A stretch of 64,000 nucleotides of DNA. Source: Aquibacillus rhizosphaerae (GTDB taxonomy: Bacteria; Bacillota; Bacilli; Bacillales; Amphibacillaceae). The stretch lies in contig NZ_JASTZU010000021.1 in the NCBI RefSeq assembly GCF_030282825.1, positions 81,049 to 145,048 of the forward strand, in the 5' to 3' direction. The position numbers and the translations under genes were made by a program. Below, in pieces: positions 8,804 through 16,950 of the stretch (its first letter is position 1; each line of letters starts with the position of its first letter). The notes under the pieces are model-generated. The model did no database searches and was not told where the DNA came from. It saw only the letters and a program-made list of their open reading frames with translations.

Positions 8804-10192
8804 GTGAATATAGGTGCAGTTATGTTACCAACTACCGATAAAGTAATAAAGGTTGAAAACAAACAAGTGAAGACGGCACAGCAGTTTATCAACGCATTAA
8901 ACAAAGCAGTAGACTCTACAATAGCAAATGCGGATAAATTACCTGAAACCGAGACAAAAGATTTAGTTAAGAAATTACTTACCAAGTTAATGAATGAACA
9001 AGGTTCAACAGAACTGACTGGAAATCAAGCAGATATTACCAGCGAAGTTGAAGCACTAAATGGTGTAGAATTGACAAGTAATAATCTTTTAGAAAACTAC
9101 TCATCCTTAATTAGTGATATTAATTTAAACAATCCGATAGATACAGAAACCACTGTTGAGACTATTAGTTTAAACCAAGGTGTAAAGATTGTTGAACAAC
9201 TTTTGGATAACTTGAAGAATGATGTATCCGAAGAAGGTATCGAACCAACAGAAGTTGAGCAAGTTGTTGAACTGCTGCAAAATGAATTAACACAAAAGAA
9301 TAGTGATTCAAATGTAATAAGTATGTTTCAAGCACTGTGGATGGACGTTCAAGATGTTTTTACACAAATAGATAAAAATTCAATTCCAAAAGAAACCGAA
9401 TTGAAACTATTAAAACTCTTAGAGCAATGGACTGCGTTGGAGAAGACATCAGGTTCGCAGTTTAATATCGAGCAATTGTCAACAAAGGACAGTGCCAAAG
9501 CGCAATTGATTTGGGATAAGATATTACAGACGTATCAAAAACGCATGGATCCACAAATGCAACAAAAATACCAATCTAGTTCAACAGTAACAACAACTGA
9601 TGTCGCTAAGTGGGTTAAAACAGCACTAGCAAATTATCAAACAGAGGCTACTGAAACAAAACAGGTTAGTAATTCTGGTTTTCAAGCAACGAATATGCCG
9701 GTTTCTAAAGTAGAGCAATTTGTTTTACACCTAAACCAAACTTCAACAAGTGATCAAGAAGCTTTACAAAAAAAGCTGGTTGAAGAGTTTCAAAGAGTCA
9801 TTAAATCTAGCAATTTTAGTTCTAGTGTAAATGGTTCAAATCAACTAGTATTGAAGCTTCGTCCTGAAAACTTAGGGGATATAATGGTTAGGTTAACCCA
9901 GATGAATGGCGAAATGATAGTTAAAATAACAACTACGTCTCAAGTAGCTAAAGAGATGTTGGAAGGTAATATCCAACAATTAAGGCATATGTTCGCACCA
10001 CAACAAGTTGTAATAGAAAAACAAGAACTACAGTTGTTCCAGCAAGAACAACAAACATCGCAGCAAAGTAAACAGTCGTCATCAGGAGAATCTGATTCTA
10101 ATGCCTCACAAGAAGGATCTGACAACAAACAGCAAGATAGTGAAGACAATGAAATGAGTTTTCATCAAATACTTATGAATGAGAAAGTTTAG
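8804..10192 (+). CDS. fliK: FliK, flagellar hook-length control protein
   Basis: FliK is exported during hook growth, measures hook length, and switches FlhB from rod/hook to filament substrates. The product is about 462 residues. Most of it is a poorly conserved polar region. The C-terminal flg_hook domain (about residues 330-410, LVLKLRPENLGDIMVRLTQM and HMFAPQQVVIEKQELQLF) contacts FlhB. A Gln/Ser-rich tail (QQEQQTSQQSKQSSSGESDS) follows, as is common in FliK. I chose GTG at 8804 because AAGGGAGG ends eleven bases upstream; GTG at 8792 is inside that site. The next gene is flgD, the hook cap, which fits a hook module. Confidence 0.9.
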   Translation: MNIGAVMLPTTDKVIKVENKQVKTAQQFINALNKAVDSTIANADKLPETETKDLVKKLLTKLMNEQGSTELTGNQADITSEVEALNGVELTSNNLLENYSSLISDINLNNPIDTETTVETISLNQGVKIVEQLLDNLKNDVSEEGIEPTEVEQVVELLQNELTQKNSDSNVISMFQALWMDVQDVFTQIDKNSIPKETELKLLKLLEQWTALEKTSGSQFNIEQLSTKDSAKAQLIWDKILQTYQKRMDPQMQQKYQSSSTVTTTDVAKWVKTALANYQTEATETKQVSNSGFQATNMPVSKVEQFVLHLNQTSTSDQEALQKKLVEEFQRVIKSSNFSSSVNGSNQLVLKLRPENLGDIMVRLTQMNGEMIVKITTTSQVAKEMLEGNIQQLRHMFAPQQVVIEKQELQLFQQEQQTSQQSKQSSSGESDSNASQEGSDNKQQDSEDNEMSFHQILMNEKV

Positions 10193-10200
10193 GTGACAAA

Positions 10201-10650
10201 ATGACTAAAATTGACCCTTCGTTATACTTAAGCAATCAAACAAGAGGTACAACGGGCTCTAACTTAGGAAAAGATGAATTTATGAAGATTTTAATGGCTC
10301 AGTTGAAAAATCAAGATCCTTTGAATCCGATGGAAGATAAGGAATTCATTTCACAGATGGCTAATTTTTCTTCATTAGAGCAAATGATGAATATGTCTTC
10401 TTCTATGAGTCAATTGGTAAATAATCAGACCATTTCACCTGTAATTCAGTATAGCCATTTGATTGGAAAAGATGTTTCCTATAATAAGCTAAATGAAGAA
10501 ACAGGCACGGTTGTTGTTCCAAATGAACAAATGAAAAGTTCCGTTATAGCTGTTAGCCAAAAAGAAGGTTATGCGGTACTAGAGTTGGAAAATGGTTCTA
10601 AAGTTTTCACTGATGAAGTTTTGAAGGTAATTGATCCTTCTAAGAAATAA
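10201..10650 (+). CDS. flgD: FlgD, flagellar hook capping protein
   Basis: FlgD forms the temporary cap under which hook subunits fold. The 149-residue product has the conserved N-terminus: LGKDEFMKILMAQLKNQDPL followed by NPMEDKEFISQMANFSSLEQ, with MMNMSSSM after it. A short C-terminal beta region replaces the longer FLN-like domain of enteric FlgD; Bacillus homologues are similarly short. The ATG at 10201 is nine bases from the fliK stop. Gene order fliK-flgD-hook gene is conserved. Confidence 0.95.
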   Translation: MTKIDPSLYLSNQTRGTTGSNLGKDEFMKILMAQLKNQDPLNPMEDKEFISQMANFSSLEQMMNMSSSMSQLVNNQTISPVIQYSHLIGKDVSYNKLNEETGTVVVPNEQMKSSVIAVSQKEGYAVLELENGSKVFTDEVLKVIDPSKK

Positions 10651-10666
10651 AGGATGGTGAATGTAG

Positions 10667-11035
10667 ATGGATCACCGAATACAACATCTGCATCAACGAG
10701 CGCTACTTCCGAAGGTAAATCCAACTAAAAGTAATAAGAGTGAATCGATTGGATTTAAAGATGTCTTATCAGAAGTACAAACATTAAAAATTAGTAAACA
10801 TGCAAAAGATCGTTTATCAGAAAGAAATATATCAATCGATGACGTGCAGTGGGAAAAGATTTCCCGAAAGGTAGACGAGGCTAAACAAAAAGGAATATCT
10901 GATTCATTGGTTGTGACAAATGATGCTGCATTGCTTATCAGTGCAAAGAACAACACGGTAGTAACTGCCATGGATCGCGCTGAAGCATCAAGTCGAATTT
11001 TCACGAATATAAACGGGACTATTTTGATCGATTAG
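10667..11035 (+). CDS. Flagellar operon protein of the 'flg_new' (TIGR02530) type
   Basis: This 122-residue protein of unknown biochemical role lies between the hook cap and hook genes. It matches my recollection of the family named 'flagellar operon protein' (TIGR02530). Visible conserved parts are GFKDVLSEV, the SKHAKDRLSERNI core near residues 46-58, and a C-terminal stretch with KNNTVVTAMDRAEASSRIFT followed by NINGTILID. There is no signal peptide or membrane segment. GGTGA lies six bases before the ATG. B. subtilis lacks an obvious equivalent here as far as I recall, while other Bacillaceae and clostridia have it. Position suggests a role in hook assembly or export; this is inference. 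Confidence 0.8.
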   Translation: MDHRIQHLHQRALLPKVNPTKSNKSESIGFKDVLSEVQTLKISKHAKDRLSERNISIDDVQWEKISRKVDEAKQKGISDSLVVTNDAALLISAKNNTVVTAMDRAEASSRIFTNINGTILID

Positions 11036-11085
11036 GCTGGACCCTGAAAGGGAAGCCACTCAAACTGCTGAATGACAGAAGCAGT
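11035..11085 (+). other. Two hairpins before the hook gene
   Basis: In the gap before the hook gene, GGCT at 11035-11038 pairs with AGCC at 11054-11057 around an inner CCCT/AGGG stem. ACTGCT at 11064-11069 pairs with AGCAGT at 11080-11085. No T run follows, so these are unlikely to be terminators. They may stabilise or process the long mRNA. Pairing was judged by eye only. Confidence 0.5.
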
Positions 11086-11113
11086 AACTATAAAATGGAA
11101 GGAATGTTGGCTT

Positions 11114-12046
11114 ATGCTACGTTCGATGTATGCTGGAATTTCAGGAATGAAAGGTTTTCAAACAAAATTAGATGTTATAGGTAACAATATTGCAAATGTA
11201 AACACAACCGGTTTTAAAAAGGGGCGCGTGACTTTTCAAGACATGATGAGTCAAACGCTAACAAATGCATCAGCACCAACTGGAATTCGTGGTGGGGTAA
11301 ATCCTGCGCAAGTAGGACTTGGCTCACAAACAGGTTCAGTTGATAACATCCAAACACAAGGAAGTAGACAAACAACAAATAGAACATTGGATGTAGCTTT
11401 AGAAGGTGATGGTATGTTAGTTTTTGGACAAGGGTTTGATGCAAATGCTGATGATGCAACATTTGAAACAAACGGAATAAGTCAAAATCCAGATGTGGAA
11501 CTTCAATATTCAAGAGCAGGTAACTTATATCTAGATAATAGCGGAAATATTGTAAATCCTAATGGACAATATTTAATGGGATTTAGTGCTGATGCGACAA
11601 ATGATAATATTTTAACGGAAGAAGTTGGATCAATAAAAATCCCTGGTGGTGCTGAAAGCTTTAGTATTCAAGGTGACGGAACAGTTAACTATGTTGAAAA
11701 TGGTCAAACAAAAGTTGCTGGACAAATTATTTTATCTAAATTTTCGAATCCAGGTGGTCTTCAAAAAGTTGGTGGAAGTATGTATCAATCAACCATGAAC
11801 TCAGGTCAAATTTATAATGATGGAAATAATGATGATGTTTATGATGCTGCAAATGACACAGTATTGTTTGCTCCAGAGTCTGCTGGAACAGCTTCAATAA
11901 TCTCAGGTTCATTAGAAATGTCTAACGTTGACTTGGCTGAAGAATTCACTGAAATGATAACAGCTCAACGTGGATTCCAGGCTAATACAAGAATCATCAC
12001 AACATCTGATGAAATTCTACAAGAATTAGTAAACCTTAAACGATAA
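11114..12046 (+). CDS. flgE: FlgE/FlgG-type flagellar hook protein
   Basis: This is a hook/distal-rod family protein, most likely the hook subunit because of its position next to fliK and flgD. The product is 310 residues. It has the N-terminal MLRSMYAGISGMKGFQTKLD and VIGNNIANVNTTGFKKGRVT signature, a beta-rich middle, and the C-terminal helix SNVDLAEEFTEMITAQRGFQ with ANTRIITTSDEILQELVNLK. I chose ATG at 11114 because GGAAGGA lies about ten bases upstream; the in-frame ATG at 11072 adds a non-conserved leader. It is somewhat longer than the B. subtilis protein of this locus, which is about 264 residues as I recall. FlgG and FlgE are hard to separate by sequence alone. Confidence 0.92.
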   Translation: MLRSMYAGISGMKGFQTKLDVIGNNIANVNTTGFKKGRVTFQDMMSQTLTNASAPTGIRGGVNPAQVGLGSQTGSVDNIQTQGSRQTTNRTLDVALEGDGMLVFGQGFDANADDATFETNGISQNPDVELQYSRAGNLYLDNSGNIVNPNGQYLMGFSADATNDNILTEEVGSIKIPGGAESFSIQGDGTVNYVENGQTKVAGQIILSKFSNPGGLQKVGGSMYQSTMNSGQIYNDGNNDDVYDAANDTVLFAPESAGTASIISGSLEMSNVDLAEEFTEMITAQRGFQANTRIITTSDEILQELVNLKR

Positions 12047-12088
12047 AGGAGGTAGGGAGTAAGGCTTTTAGCTAAGCTCCCACCATTT
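12045..12088 (+). promoter_or_regulatory. Hairpin between Shine-Dalgarno and start codon of swrD
   Basis: A perfect AAAGGAGGT (12045-12053) overlaps the flgE stop, but the swrD ATG is at 12089, 35 bases downstream. No other in-frame start lies between. The interval holds a stem: GGGAG at 12055-12059 with CTCCC at 12077-12081, plus an inner GGCT/AGCT stem with a TTT loop. Folding it leaves eight unpaired bases between Shine-Dalgarno and ATG, a normal spacing. That suggests ribosome entry across a hairpin, inferred from sequence. Confidence 0.55.
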
Positions 12089-12310
12089 ATGATTCATTTG
12101 ACTAGGTTAAACGGAGACAAGTTTATGGTAAATGCTTTATACATTGAACAGATTCAATCGTTTCCTGATACAACATTAACGCTTACCAATAATAAGAAGC
12201 TAATTGTGCAGGAACATGAGAATGAGGTAGTCCAGTTAGTAAGTGAGTTTTATAAAACGATAGGTTTGCAAGGATGTCTTAAGGAAATAGGTGAAGCTGA
12301 TGAATCCTAA
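12089..12310 (+). CDS. swrD: SwrD (FlbD family), flagellar motor power protein
   Basis: This small FlbD-family protein is the counterpart of B. subtilis SwrD (YlzI), reported to raise flagellar motor power and allow swarming. The 73-residue product begins MIHLTRLNGDKFMVNALYIE and carries DTTLTLTNNKKLIVQE, the conserved core of the family. It has no membrane segment. It lies between the hook gene and fliL as in Bacillus. Its Shine-Dalgarno is unusually distant and separated by a hairpin (see the preceding entry). Its last codons overlap the start of fliL. Confidence 0.9.
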   Translation: MIHLTRLNGDKFMVNALYIEQIQSFPDTTLTLTNNKKLIVQEHENEVVQLVSEFYKTIGLQGCLKEIGEADES

Positions 12311-12722
12311 ACTATTCAAAGCTATGATTGCAATATTAATAATTATAACGATTATCGGTGTTGTTGCTTTAGTTTTAGTTCTTAATGTTTCTGGAGAAGA
12401 AAAAGATGATAAAGAACTTAGTATAGATAAAATGGTTGATTATTCTTTTACTACAGCAGAAATGCAAACCGATTTACAGGATGGAAGTTTTGCTCAAATA
12501 CAATTTCAAATTGTTACTGATAGCAAGAAAGCCAAAGAAGAAGTAACAATGAGGGAATTCCAAATAAAAAATATTTTTATAAAAGAATCTGTTGAGTTAA
12601 CTGAGAAAGACTTTAAAACTGGTCTTTCTGAATTAGAAGAAAAAATGAAGTCAAGCTTAAACGAATTAATGGACGAAGGTAATGTTACAAGCGTTTATAT
12701 TGTAAGTAAAATAATCCAGTAA
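12300..12722 (+). CDS. fliL: FliL, flagellar basal body-associated membrane protein
   Basis: FliL is a single-pass membrane protein that surrounds and supports the MotAB stator at the basal body. The 140-residue product has a short cytoplasmic N-terminus, a membrane segment at about residues 5-29 (FKAMIAILIIITIIGVVALV) and an extracytoplasmic domain ending in VTSVYIVSKIIQ. The ATG at 12300 has AGGTG six bases upstream and overlaps the swrD end; GTG at 12291 is an alternative in the same frame. Position between swrD and fliM is conserved. FliL sequences are divergent, so context supports the call. Confidence 0.93.
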   Translation: MNPKLFKAMIAILIIITIIGVVALVLVLNVSGEEKDDKELSIDKMVDYSFTTAEMQTDLQDGSFAQIQFQIVTDSKKAKEEVTMREFQIKNIFIKESVELTEKDFKTGLSELEEKMKSSLNELMDEGNVTSVYIVSKIIQ

Positions 12723-12750
12723 TAATAGCTCCGAAATGGAGGTGGGACTT

Positions 12751-13740
12751 TTGGCTCAGGAAGTACTATCACAAAATGAAATTGATGCTCTATTATCCGC
12801 ACTTTCATCGGGAGAAATGGATGCTAATCAATTAAAACAAGAAGAAAAAGATAAAAAAGTAAGAGTTTATGATTTTAAAAGAGCTCTCCGTTTTTCGAAG
12901 GATCAAATTAGAAGTATTTCAAGAATACATGAAAATTTCGCGAGACTTTTAACTACCTATTTTTCTGCACAACTACGCACCTATGTAAATATATCTGTTG
13001 CATCGGTTGATCAAATTCCGTATGAAGAGTTTATTCGATCGATTCCTACGATAACGATACTAAACATATATAGTGTTGCGCCTTTGGATGGAAGGATTAT
13101 ATTTGAATTTAATCCGAATATTGCTTATGCAATGTATGACCGAATGTTGGGTGGTAAGGGGAACAGTGTTAATAAAATAGAAAACCTTACTGAGATTGAG
13201 ACAAAATTAATGTCTCAACTATTCGAAAAGGCACTAGACAACCTTCAGGAAGCTTGGAGCTCGGTCGTTGATATAGATCCTATGTTAGAAGAGTTTGAAG
13301 TAAATCCGCAGTTTTTGCAATTAGTTTCACCTAATGAAACAGTCGTTGTAGTATCGCTTAATACGACAATAGGTGAAAGCAGTGGAATGATTAATATTTG
13401 TATCCCTCACGTAGTTCTTGAACCGATTATTCCTAAATTATCTGTTCATTATTGGATGCAAACCGAGAATACGAAAGAAAGAAAACCGGAAGAATATGAA
13501 AACATTGCTAAAGGCTTAGAAGATGCCGTGCTCGATATGAAGGTATTACTAGGTAAATCATCTATTAGTATTAATGAGTTATTAAATTTGAATAAAAATG
13601 ATGTTATTCATTTAGACCAATCAATTGATAAACCTTTACAACTTCAAGTTGATAATGAATCAATGTTTCTCGTTCAACCGGGTAAAAACAGACAAAAACT
13701 TGCAGTCCAGATTGTTGAAGAAATAAAAGGGGGGAATTAA
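12751..13740 (+). CDS. fliM: FliM, flagellar motor switch protein
   Basis: FliM is the C-ring switch component that binds phosphorylated CheY. The 329-residue product begins MAQEVLSQNEIDALLSAL. The EVLSQNEIDALL helix is the CheY-P docking peptide. A CheC-like middle domain with DQIPYEEFIRSIPTITILNI and a C-terminal SpoA (FliN-like) domain follow. I chose TTG at 12751 because GGAGGTG lies six bases upstream and this start aligns with Bacillus FliM; the in-frame ATG at 12736 precedes the Shine-Dalgarno. FliY follows after a one-base gap. Confidence 0.97.
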   Translation: MAQEVLSQNEIDALLSALSSGEMDANQLKQEEKDKKVRVYDFKRALRFSKDQIRSISRIHENFARLLTTYFSAQLRTYVNISVASVDQIPYEEFIRSIPTITILNIYSVAPLDGRIIFEFNPNIAYAMYDRMLGGKGNSVNKIENLTEIETKLMSQLFEKALDNLQEAWSSVVDIDPMLEEFEVNPQFLQLVSPNETVVVVSLNTTIGESSGMINICIPHVVLEPIIPKLSVHYWMQTENTKERKPEEYENIAKGLEDAVLDMKVLLGKSSISINELLNLNKNDVIHLDQSIDKPLQLQVDNESMFLVQPGKNRQKLAVQIVEEIKGGN

Positions 13741-13741
13741 T

Positions 13742-14905
13742 ATGATGAATGATGGCATGTTATCCCAGGATGAAATTGATGCTCTACTTAATAATACAGC
13801 TAATGAAGACCCTGAGGAGAATGTGGAAGATGCTCCTGCCATTGAAGATTATCTATCCTCTTTGGAACAAGATGCCTTAGGAGAAATTGGTAATATTTCC
13901 TTTGGAAGCTCAGCCACTACATTATCAACTTTATTAAACCAGAAAGTGGATATAACAACTCCAACTATCTCGGTTATTAAAAAAAGTAAGTTAGAAGATG
14001 AATTCCCACATCCCCATGTAGGTATAGAGGTTAAATACACCGAAGGATTTAGTGGAGTGAATTTATTTGTATTACAATCAAGCGATGCTTCTATCATTGC
14101 AGATCTAATGTTGGGTGGTGAAGGTGAAGCTAGTTCCGAAGAACTTAATGAAATTCATCTTAGTGCTGTACAAGAAGCAATGAACCAAATGATGGGAACA
14201 GCAGCAACAAGTATGTCTACAGTGTTTAGCAAACGGGTAGATATATCACCACCTGCTATAACCTTACTAGATAAAGAAGAAAGCGAAAAATATATTCCAG
14301 AAGAAGACGTTCTAATAAAAGTATCATTCCAATTAAAAATTGGAAGCCTAATAGACTCTAATATCATGCAGCTATTGCCAGTACAGTTTGCTAAAGATTT
14401 AGTTAATGATCTATTAAATCCACCAGAACAAGAAAGTAAGCCAGAGGAACCAAATGAAACGATTAGTAGCCAGCCTGAGATAACAAAGCATAGCGAAGAG
14501 AAGGTTGTTAACTCTAATCCTAATCCTCGGTCGAACCAAAGTGGGTCAAATCCAAAACAGTTAGGTGAATTATCACAGGCTAATACACCTATTCAAACTG
14601 CTGAATTTTCTAGTTTTAATGAGATTGACTTACCAGCAAAAGAAAAGCACAACTTAGATATGCTTCTAGACATTCCATTAAAAGTTACAGTAGAGCTAGG
14701 CCGTACACAACGTACTGTTAAAGACATTTTGGAGTTATCTTCCGGTTCTATTATTGAGTTAGATAAATTAGCTGGAGAGCCAGTAGATATTCACGTGAAT
14801 GACAAATTAATCGCTAAAGGTGAAGTAGTTGTTATTGATGAGAATTTTGGTGTGCGTGTTACAGATATTGTAAGTCAAACAGATCGATTAAAAAAGTTGA
14901 AGTAG
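13742..14905 (+). CDS. fliY: FliY, motor switch and CheY-P phosphatase
   Basis: FliY combines a CheC-like CheY-P phosphatase with a FliN-type C-ring domain in Gram-positive flagella. The product is 387 residues. Its N-terminal GMLSQDEIDALLN peptide mirrors that of FliM. The first phosphatase site is in LGEIGNISFGSSATTL (E-x2-N) and the second in LSAVQEAMNQMMGTAA (E-x2-N); both are intact. An acidic Ser/Asn/Pro-rich linker at about residues 220-285 leads to a SpoA domain with LDIPLKVTVELGRTQRTVKD. The start is the first of two adjacent ATG codons after AAGGGGGG. Confidence 0.96.
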   Translation: MMNDGMLSQDEIDALLNNTANEDPEENVEDAPAIEDYLSSLEQDALGEIGNISFGSSATTLSTLLNQKVDITTPTISVIKKSKLEDEFPHPHVGIEVKYTEGFSGVNLFVLQSSDASIIADLMLGGEGEASSEELNEIHLSAVQEAMNQMMGTAATSMSTVFSKRVDISPPAITLLDKEESEKYIPEEDVLIKVSFQLKIGSLIDSNIMQLLPVQFAKDLVNDLLNPPEQESKPEEPNETISSQPEITKHSEEKVVNSNPNPRSNQSGSNPKQLGELSQANTPIQTAEFSSFNEIDLPAKEKHNLDMLLDIPLKVTVELGRTQRTVKDILELSSGSIIELDKLAGEPVDIHVNDKLIAKGEVVVIDENFGVRVTDIVSQTDRLKKLK

Positions 14906-14924
14906 AGACGAAGGGGAGATTAAC

Positions 14925-15287
14925 ATGAGTAAAAAAATACTAATAGTAGATGACGCGGCTTTTATGAGAATGATGATTAAAGATATTTTAAGTAAGAATG
15001 GATTTGATGTAGTAGGAGAAGCACAAGACGGTGCACAAGCTGTTGAAAAATTCAATGAATTATCTCCTGATTTAGTAACAATGGATATTACTATGCCTGA
15101 AATGGACGGCATTACAGCGTTAAAAGAAATTAAAAAAGGAAATCCTGACGCTAAAATTATTATGTGTTCTGCAATGGGCCAGCAAGCAATGGTTATTGAT
15201 GCTATCCAAGCTGGGGCAAAAGACTTTATAGTAAAACCATTCCAAGCTGATAGAGTAATTGAAGCTATCCAAAAAGCGTTAGATTAA
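14925..15287 (+). CDS. cheY: CheY, chemotaxis response regulator
   Basis: CheY is phosphorylated by CheA and, in Bacillus, promotes smooth running through FliM. The 120-residue receiver domain has the acid pair D9-D10 (ILIVDDAAFMR), phospho-acceptor D54 (LVTMDITMPEMDG) and the conserved lysine in FIVKPFQ near residue 104. There is no output domain. AAGGGGAG precedes the ATG. It lies 19 bases after fliY, the protein that removes its phosphate. Confidence 0.97.
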   Translation: MSKKILIVDDAAFMRMMIKDILSKNGFDVVGEAQDGAQAVEKFNELSPDLVTMDITMPEMDGITALKEIKKGNPDAKIIMCSAMGQQAMVIDAIQAGAKDFIVKPFQADRVIEAIQKALD

Positions 15288-15305
15288 TATGGACTTGGTG
15301 CAAAG

Positions 15306-15989
15306 ATGTTAAAAAAAATTGTGTGTCTGTTTTGTTTGAATCTTGCCCTGGTATATATGGTTGGTACATCTAATGTTAGTTATGCTTCGACTATGGTTGA
15401 CGATTGGCTAAATGAAAATGAAGAAGAAATAGAAAATTCTCCGACGAATGATCAGATAAATGAAGATGACCAAATAAATGAAGATACTCAAATAGATGAA
15501 GAAGCTGAAATGAACGTAAAAAAAGAATCGATAGGATCGTTGATTATAAAGCTAGTATTTGCATTAGCGTTAGTGATAGGACTCATTTATCTTCTTTTAA
15601 AGTTCATTAATAGTAAAAATAAAATGTTCCAAAAGGTAAGGGCTTTAGAGAACTTAGGTGGAATTTCACTAGGAGCAAACAAGTCATTACAGGTAGTTCG
15701 AATAGGGGACCGCGTATATGTTCTTGGTGTAGGTGAAAATGTTGATTTACTATCTGAAATTACAGATGGCAAGACAAAAGAAGACCTGCTAAAAGAAGAT
15801 GTAACAGAGTTTAATCCTAGTAACTTGTTTGCTTCGATTCTCAAAAAGAAAGAGGATAAAGACGAGAATCAAACTAATCAGTCGTCAGAGAATTTTCAAA
15901 ATTTATTTCAGAAAGAGTTATCCACATTGGTTCAAGGAAGAAAAAAACTAACAGACCGTTATAAACGTGAGGAAGACAAAAATGAATGA
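15306..15989 (+). CDS. fliO: FliO (FliZ), flagellar export gate assembly protein
   Basis: FliO helps assemble the FliP ring of the export gate. The 227-residue product has an N-terminal signal-like segment (IVCLFCLNLALVYMVGTSNV, with a plausible cleavage at ASTM), then an acidic extracytoplasmic stretch with three tandem 18 bp repeats (15450-15503, giving DQINED, DQINED, TQIDEE). A membrane segment lies at about residues 79-99 (LIIKLVFALALVIGLIYLLL). A cytoplasmic FliO domain (VRALENLGGISLGANKSLQV) and a charged tail follow. A signal sequence plus one membrane segment is usual for the Gram-positive form. Its last eight bases overlap fliP. Confidence 0.92.
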   Translation: MLKKIVCLFCLNLALVYMVGTSNVSYASTMVDDWLNENEEEIENSPTNDQINEDDQINEDTQIDEEAEMNVKKESIGSLIIKLVFALALVIGLIYLLLKFINSKNKMFQKVRALENLGGISLGANKSLQVVRIGDRVYVLGVGENVDLLSEITDGKTKEDLLKEDVTEFNPSNLFASILKKKEDKDENQTNQSSENFQNLFQKELSTLVQGRKKLTDRYKREEDKNE

Positions 15990-16647
15990 ATTTATTGACA
16001 TTTTTTCTGGCACAGATCCTGCTAACGTCTCAACTTCAGTCAGGCTATTATTACTATTAACTATTTTTTCTTTAGCACCGAGTATTATCATTCTGATGAC
16101 CTGTTTTACGCGTATTATTATCGTATTATCCTTTGTTAGAACATCATTAGCTACGCAACAAATGCCACCTAACCAAGTGTTAATAGGTATTGCGTTATTT
16201 TTAACCTTCTTTATTATGGCACCAACGCTCCAAGAAATTAATGAACAAGCTCTCACACCTTTATTCGAGGAAGAGATTACTTTGGATGAAGCTTATGAAA
16301 GGGCTAGTACACCGATAAAAGAATTTATGGCTAAACATACTAGACAAAAGGATTTAGCATTATTCATGAATTATTCTCAAATGGATCGACCTGAGTCAGT
16401 TGAGGATATCCCATTAACAACGCTTGTCCCAGCTTTTGCTATTAGTGAGCTAAAGACTGCTTTTCAAATGGGCTTTATGATCTTTATTCCTTTTCTAGTT
16501 ATTGATATGGCTGTAGCGAGTGTTCTGATGTCTATGGGAATGATGATGCTCCCTCCCGTCATGATATCTTTACCATTTAAAATACTGTTGTTTATTCTAG
16601 TTGATGGTTGGTATTTAATTACCCATTCATTGTTAGATGGATTTTAA
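15982..16647 (+). CDS. fliP: FliP, flagellar type III export gate protein
   Basis: FliP forms the core pentamer of the export gate with FliQ and FliR. The 221-residue product starts MNEFIDIFSGTDPANVSTSV and has four membrane segments with the diagnostic CFTRIIIVLSFVRTSLATQQ and PFKILLFILVDGWYLI motifs. It aligns well with B. subtilis FliP from the first residue. I chose ATG at 15982, eight bases after GAGGAAG; GTG at 15967 lies before that site. The start overlaps the fliO stop, giving likely coupling. Confidence 0.97.
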   Translation: MNEFIDIFSGTDPANVSTSVRLLLLLTIFSLAPSIIILMTCFTRIIIVLSFVRTSLATQQMPPNQVLIGIALFLTFFIMAPTLQEINEQALTPLFEEEITLDEAYERASTPIKEFMAKHTRQKDLALFMNYSQMDRPESVEDIPLTTLVPAFAISELKTAFQMGFMIFIPFLVIDMAVASVLMSMGMMMLPPVMISLPFKILLFILVDGWYLITHSLLDGF

Positions 16648-16676
16648 TTGTATCGAATCGGAAAGGGAGATGAGTA

Positions 16677-16946
16677 ATGAGTGGAGAATTTGTTATATCT
16701 TTAGCTGAACAAGGAATTACTACTGTACTACTTGTTACTGGTCCTTTGCTTATACTGGCATTAGTGGTTGGGTTAATTGTCAGTATTTTTCAGGCCACTA
16801 CCCAAATACAAGAACAAACCCTTGCTTTTGTTCCAAAAATAGTAGCCGTATTAGTAGGACTTATATTTTTTGGACCGTGGATGCTGTCGAGAATGGTAGA
16901 ATTTGCCGCAAATATATTCCAAAATCTTAATCAGTTTGTAGGGTAA
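16677..16946 (+). CDS. fliQ: FliQ, flagellar export gate protein
   Basis: FliQ is a small gate component of two membrane helices that wraps around the FliP-FliR core. The 89-residue product has helices at about residues 16-38 (TVLLVTGPLLILALVVGLIV) and 50-70 (VPKIVAVLVGLIFFGPWMLS), with the conserved FQATTQIQEQTLAFVPK loop between them. GGGAG lies before the ATG. It stands between fliP and fliR, as in nearly all flagellar operons. Confidence 0.96.
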   Translation: MSGEFVISLAEQGITTVLLVTGPLLILALVVGLIVSIFQATTQIQEQTLAFVPKIVAVLVGLIFFGPWMLSRMVEFAANIFQNLNQFVG

Positions 16947-16950
16947 TGAA

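Noticed and set aside
15918..15926. Perfect DnaA box TTATCCACA inside fliO
   Set aside because: It is isolated within coding sequence; about one such match is expected by chance in a window of this size.
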